A DNA stretch of 15,201 nucleotides from JADZGC01 sp964613485 (GTDB lineage Bacteria > Patescibacteriota > Saccharimonadia > CAILAD01 > GCA-016700035). The translations under genes were made by a program, and so were the position numbers. Below, piece by piece: positions 14,002 to 15,201 of the stretch (position 1 is the stretch's first letter; every line of letters begins with the position of its first letter). A model generated the notes under the pieces. That model made no database searches and was not told the DNA's origin. It saw only the letters and a list, made by a program, of their open reading frames with translations. The stretch covers positions 1 through 15,201 of the forward strand of contig CAZTHB010000018.1 in the NCBI GenBank assembly GCA_964613485.1, read 5' to 3'.

Positions 14002-14036
14002 CACCCGTCCTAAATGGCGGGTGTTTACTTTTTATG
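14002..14036 (+). terminator. Terminator of the structured RNA
   Basis: CACCCGTC (14002-14009) pairs with GGCGGGTG (14016-14023) with one T-G pair and loop CTAAAT, followed by TTTACTTTTTATG. It closes the unit that begins at the 13540-13568 promoter. Confidence 0.75.
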
Positions 14037-14150
14037 ACAGAAATACAGTCAAAAAGCATGTATATAGCGATAAAGTCTGCTTGTATGATCAAAAAATATA
14101 CATCAATTATATCTGTAAACACCACTATATAGGGCATTTATTTATAAAAC

Positions 14151-14227
14151 TTGATATCAACCGTTGACAAAAAATAATATCTCTGATATACTCCTTGAAG
14201 TTACAAATATTGTTAATACTTTGTAAC
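14151..14227 (+). promoter_or_regulatory. Promoter with flanking palindromes in an AT-rich control region
   Basis: TTGACA (14164-14169), a 17-nt spacer and TATACT (14187-14192) form a near-consensus promoter. Just upstream is the perfect palindrome TTGATATCAA (14151-14160). At the predicted start site GTTACAAA (14200-14207) and TTTGTAAC (14220-14227) form a perfect 8-bp dyad. Both resemble repressor operators. The surrounding 14037-14364 stretch is AT-rich and has no gene. Downstream in it GCTCAA/TTGAGC (about 14261-14281) can pair in the leader, which runs about 165 nt to the ATG at 14365. Confidence 0.65.
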
Positions 14228-14364
14228 AAAAAAGTACCTTTATTCATGGATTGCACCTGGTGCTCAATAGAGAGCCTTGAGCGATTTCGACTAGATAACT
14301 AAACCTCATCCCAGAATATATCTTTGTCTTACGTTATCTCACTGCATATCCTCAAGCTTCTCTC

Positions 14365-14637
14365 ATGAGCACCACCATGAAAACCCATGCACCCACCCAC
14401 CACCGGGCCCACAAGCCCCTGAACCAATTCTGTGTCCACTGTGGCGCGAAGTGCGGCGGTCCGGAGTGTCGGACGTGTCGTAGCATCTGCGAAGAGATCA
14501 GCCTCGCTGCCGATGACCCGTACACCGGGCAGATCCGCGACGCGGACGGCTACGTGGTCGAGCAGGATTTCGTTACCGGGATGATCGTCGAATCGGACGA
14601 GTGGCCCTACGACCGCGAATCCGATCCCGACTTCTGA
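14365..14637 (+). CDS. Small Cys-rich zinc-finger-like protein of unknown function
   Basis: This 90-aa protein has a His/Thr-rich N-terminus (about 1-20), then a tight cysteine cluster: Cys23-x2-Cys26-x3-Cys30-x4-Cys35-x2-Cys38-x3-Cys42. It could bind one or two zinc ions as a zinc ribbon or treble clef. The C-terminal half is strongly acidic (DDPYTGQIRDADG, ESDEWPYDRESDPDF). Codon use is GC-rich, unlike the 14037-14364 DNA before it. There is no clear Shine-Dalgarno; another ATG in frame lies at 14377. The promoter at 14164-14192 probably drives it. Small acidic zinc proteins like this are common in phages. Not recognised; function not assigned. Confidence 0.6.
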   Translation: MSTTMKTHAPTHHRAHKPLNQFCVHCGAKCGGPECRTCRSICEEISLAADDPYTGQIRDADGYVVEQDFVTGMIVESDEWPYDRESDPDF

Positions 14638-14838
14638 CCGAGTAGGGAGCTGAAAAGCCGTAAGGCGGATTCGGCGCTTGTAGTGAGCGTGGCACCAAAA
14701 GCTCGCGGGTGAGTAAAAAGAAACCCAACAGCATAACTCGAGTATGGCGCTCGTATAAAATGCCCGGAATATCCAGGGGAAGCTTCTGGAGGCTAGAGAG
14801 AACTGGCCATTACTAAACTACCCTTCGGGGCAGCGTTG
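14638..14838. other. Structured untranslated stretch before the ribozyme
   Basis: No gene is seen. Small stems include GCC-GTAA-GGC (about 14658-14667) and CCAG/CTGG near 14774-14790. The sequence probably belongs to the same transcript as the ribozyme that follows, as part of a roughly 500-nt untranslated region up to 15133. Confidence 0.35.
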
Positions 14839-14855
14839 CTGCTCCGGGGGAGCAG
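14839..14855 (+). promoter_or_regulatory. Hairpin competing with ribozyme stem III
   Basis: CTGCTCC (14839-14845) pairs perfectly with GGAGCAG (14849-14855) around GGG. The AGCAG at 14851-14855 is also the 5' strand of ribozyme stem III, so the two structures exclude each other. Confidence 0.55.
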
Positions 14856-14903
14856 TCCCAGGATGAGTGTCCTGGCTGATGAGTCCAAAAGGACGAAACT
14901 GCT
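14851..14903 (+). ncRNA. Type III hammerhead ribozyme
   Basis: All conserved core elements are present and in order. Stem III 5' strand AGCAG (14851-14855) is followed by UC giving the GUC cleavage triplet (14855-14857). Stem I is CCAGGA (14858-14863), loop UGAGUG, UCCUGG (14870-14875). Then CUGAUGA (14876-14882), stem II GUCC-AAAA-GGAC (14883-14894), GAAA (14895-14898), and stem III 3' strand CUGCU (14899-14903). Stems I and II are closed and III is open, which makes it type III. Self-cleavage is predicted after C14857. No key base deviates from the known core. Hammerheads are known in bacterial and phage DNA; here it sits in a long untranslated region about 230 nt before a phage-like gene. 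Confidence 0.92.
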
Positions 14904-15016
14904 ACCTTGTCACATCGATATGATGGCACAGGCGTTTCCTACGTCGGTCATTTATTACACCATAGGGCGTTTAAGCGAGCGCTTGTGTCATCGTATTGAG
15001 ACGTATAACAGATGAG

Positions 15017-15066
15017 AATTCCAGTCATAGGTTTTATTAATTATTATGAGCCCTATGATTGGGATT
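15017..15066 (+). other. Long hairpin between ribozyme and last gene
   Basis: AATTCCAGTCATAGG (15017-15031) pairs with CCTATGATTGGGATT (15052-15066) over 15 bp with only two G-U pairs, around a 20-nt AT-rich loop. No T-run follows, so a processing, stability or regulatory hairpin is more likely than a terminator. The rest of 14904-15133 shows no gene. Confidence 0.6.
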
Positions 15067-15133
15067 TTGCATAAATCCTGAACCTTGTAAATTACGGAGC
15101 CAAAACTGACTCCCCGAGCCGAAAGGCAAATCC

Positions 15134-15201
15134 ATGCACCCGGTACTCGATGTTCGCCTGGTCAACTTGACCCCGCATCCGATCAACTTCTTCGCAAGTG
15201 A
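15134..15201 (+). CDS. Start of a phage/plasmid-type small protein with NLTPHP motif (runs off the right edge)
   Basis: ATG 15134 opens a frame of at least 22 codons reading MHPVLDVRLVNLTPHPINFF. The VNLTPHPI motif close to the N-terminus resembles a widespread family of short uncharacterised phage, prophage and plasmid proteins that begin with (V/I)NLTPH. GAAAGG about 8 nt upstream can serve as ribosome site and is itself the 3' half of a GCC-GAAA-GGC hairpin. The frame is open to the window end. Codons are GC-rich like the 14365 gene. Family placement is from memory of the motif; function unknown. Confidence 0.55.
   Translation, partial: MHPVLDVRLVNLTPHPINFFAS

Larger units (their letters stand above)
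13575..14036 (+). ncRNA. Candidate highly structured non-coding RNA, about 460 nt
   Basis: A consensus promoter is followed by a series of stems and then a terminator, with no convincing gene. Stems seen: ACGGCCCC/GGGGCCGT (13622-13644); GCTCG-AGGA-gaag-TCCT/CGAGC (13648-13672); CCC-GAAA-GGG (13692-13701); GAGATCGC/GCGATCTC (13727-13747); GACGAC/GTCGTC (13810-13825); CGGTC/GACCG (13834-13847); a perfect 14-bp stem GTTGGGCGACCTGG with its complement (13909-13949); CACCTT/AAGGTG (13975-13989). GC content is higher than in neighbouring intergenic DNA. Signature motifs of RNase P RNA, tmRNA, SRP RNA and tRNA were sought and not found. The promoter dyad suggests control by the upstream TrmB protein. 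I do not recognise the RNA class. Confidence 0.6.

Noticed and set aside
13575..14036. RNase P RNA, because of GAGGAGAAGTCC and GGCAGGAC-like stretches.
   Set aside because: The conserved 3' ACAGAA block and the P4 partner strand are absent from the unit, and the stem order does not match.
13928..14137. Minus-strand open frame of 69 codons.
   Set aside because: It crosses the 14-bp RNA stem and the terminator, has no ribosome site and reads like AT-rich chance sequence.
1..15201. CRISPR array, tRNA or rRNA genes.
   Set aside because: No regularly spaced direct repeats, no cloverleaf and no rRNA core sequence were found on reading both strands by eye.

Overview
The window looks like a chromosomal segment of a small-genome bacterium, most plausibly a Patescibacteria/Candidate Phyla Radiation lineage such as Saccharibacteria. 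This is inference and was not tested by any search. The reasons are the standard genetic code, moderate GC, several core genes whose ATG sits only 6-7 nt after a good -10 box (leaderless-type transcripts), a TrmB-family regulator, a compact ddl/murF-like cell-wall operon, and an enlarged leucyl-tRNA synthetase. Clearly imported DNA lies on both flanks and in one island in the middle.

Region 1 (1-3463) is an accessory resistance island. It starts with the N-terminal part of a serine recombinase that runs off the left edge. Then comes a cluster of short GC-rich hairpins and a 242-bp inverted repeat. The repeat arms (632-873 and 3222-3463) show no mismatch where I compared them, and they enclose a three-gene AT-rich operon: an XRE-type regulator, a hygromycin-B-kinase-like APH, and an Erm-type 23S rRNA dimethyltransferase. 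The two enzymes act on the 30S-directed and 50S-directed drug classes.

Region 2 (3464-5016) resumes moderate-GC DNA. It holds a small membrane protein with a leaderless promoter, a translationally coupled pair of unknown genes (the second with DnaJ-type CxxCxGxG zinc knuckles), a terminator and a large compound palindrome.

Region 3 (5017-5983) is a GC-rich, actinobacterial-looking short-chain dehydrogenase on the minus strand. It appears to be read from an AT-rich promoter that lies outside the GC-rich block.

Region 4 (6047-13526) is the core. ddl, a murF-like ligase without the usual N-terminal domain, and a C39-like cysteine peptidase are packed as an operon for D-Ala-D-Ala formation and attachment in peptidoglycan. 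Next is leuS, whose CP1 editing region contains a complete inserted Nudix hydrolase domain. A convergent DedA-family membrane protein and a divergent TrmB-family regulator follow.

Region 5 (13538-15201) is mostly non-coding. A consensus promoter, overlapped by a dyad made of the same TTGAC/GTCAA words seen at the trmB promoter, drives about 460 nt of heavily structured sequence ending in a terminator. An AT-rich control region, a Cys-rich GC-rich small protein, and a long untranslated stretch with a textbook type III hammerhead ribozyme follow. The window ends in the start of a gene with the NLTPHP motif of small phage/plasmid proteins. This right end is probably a prophage or other mobile element.
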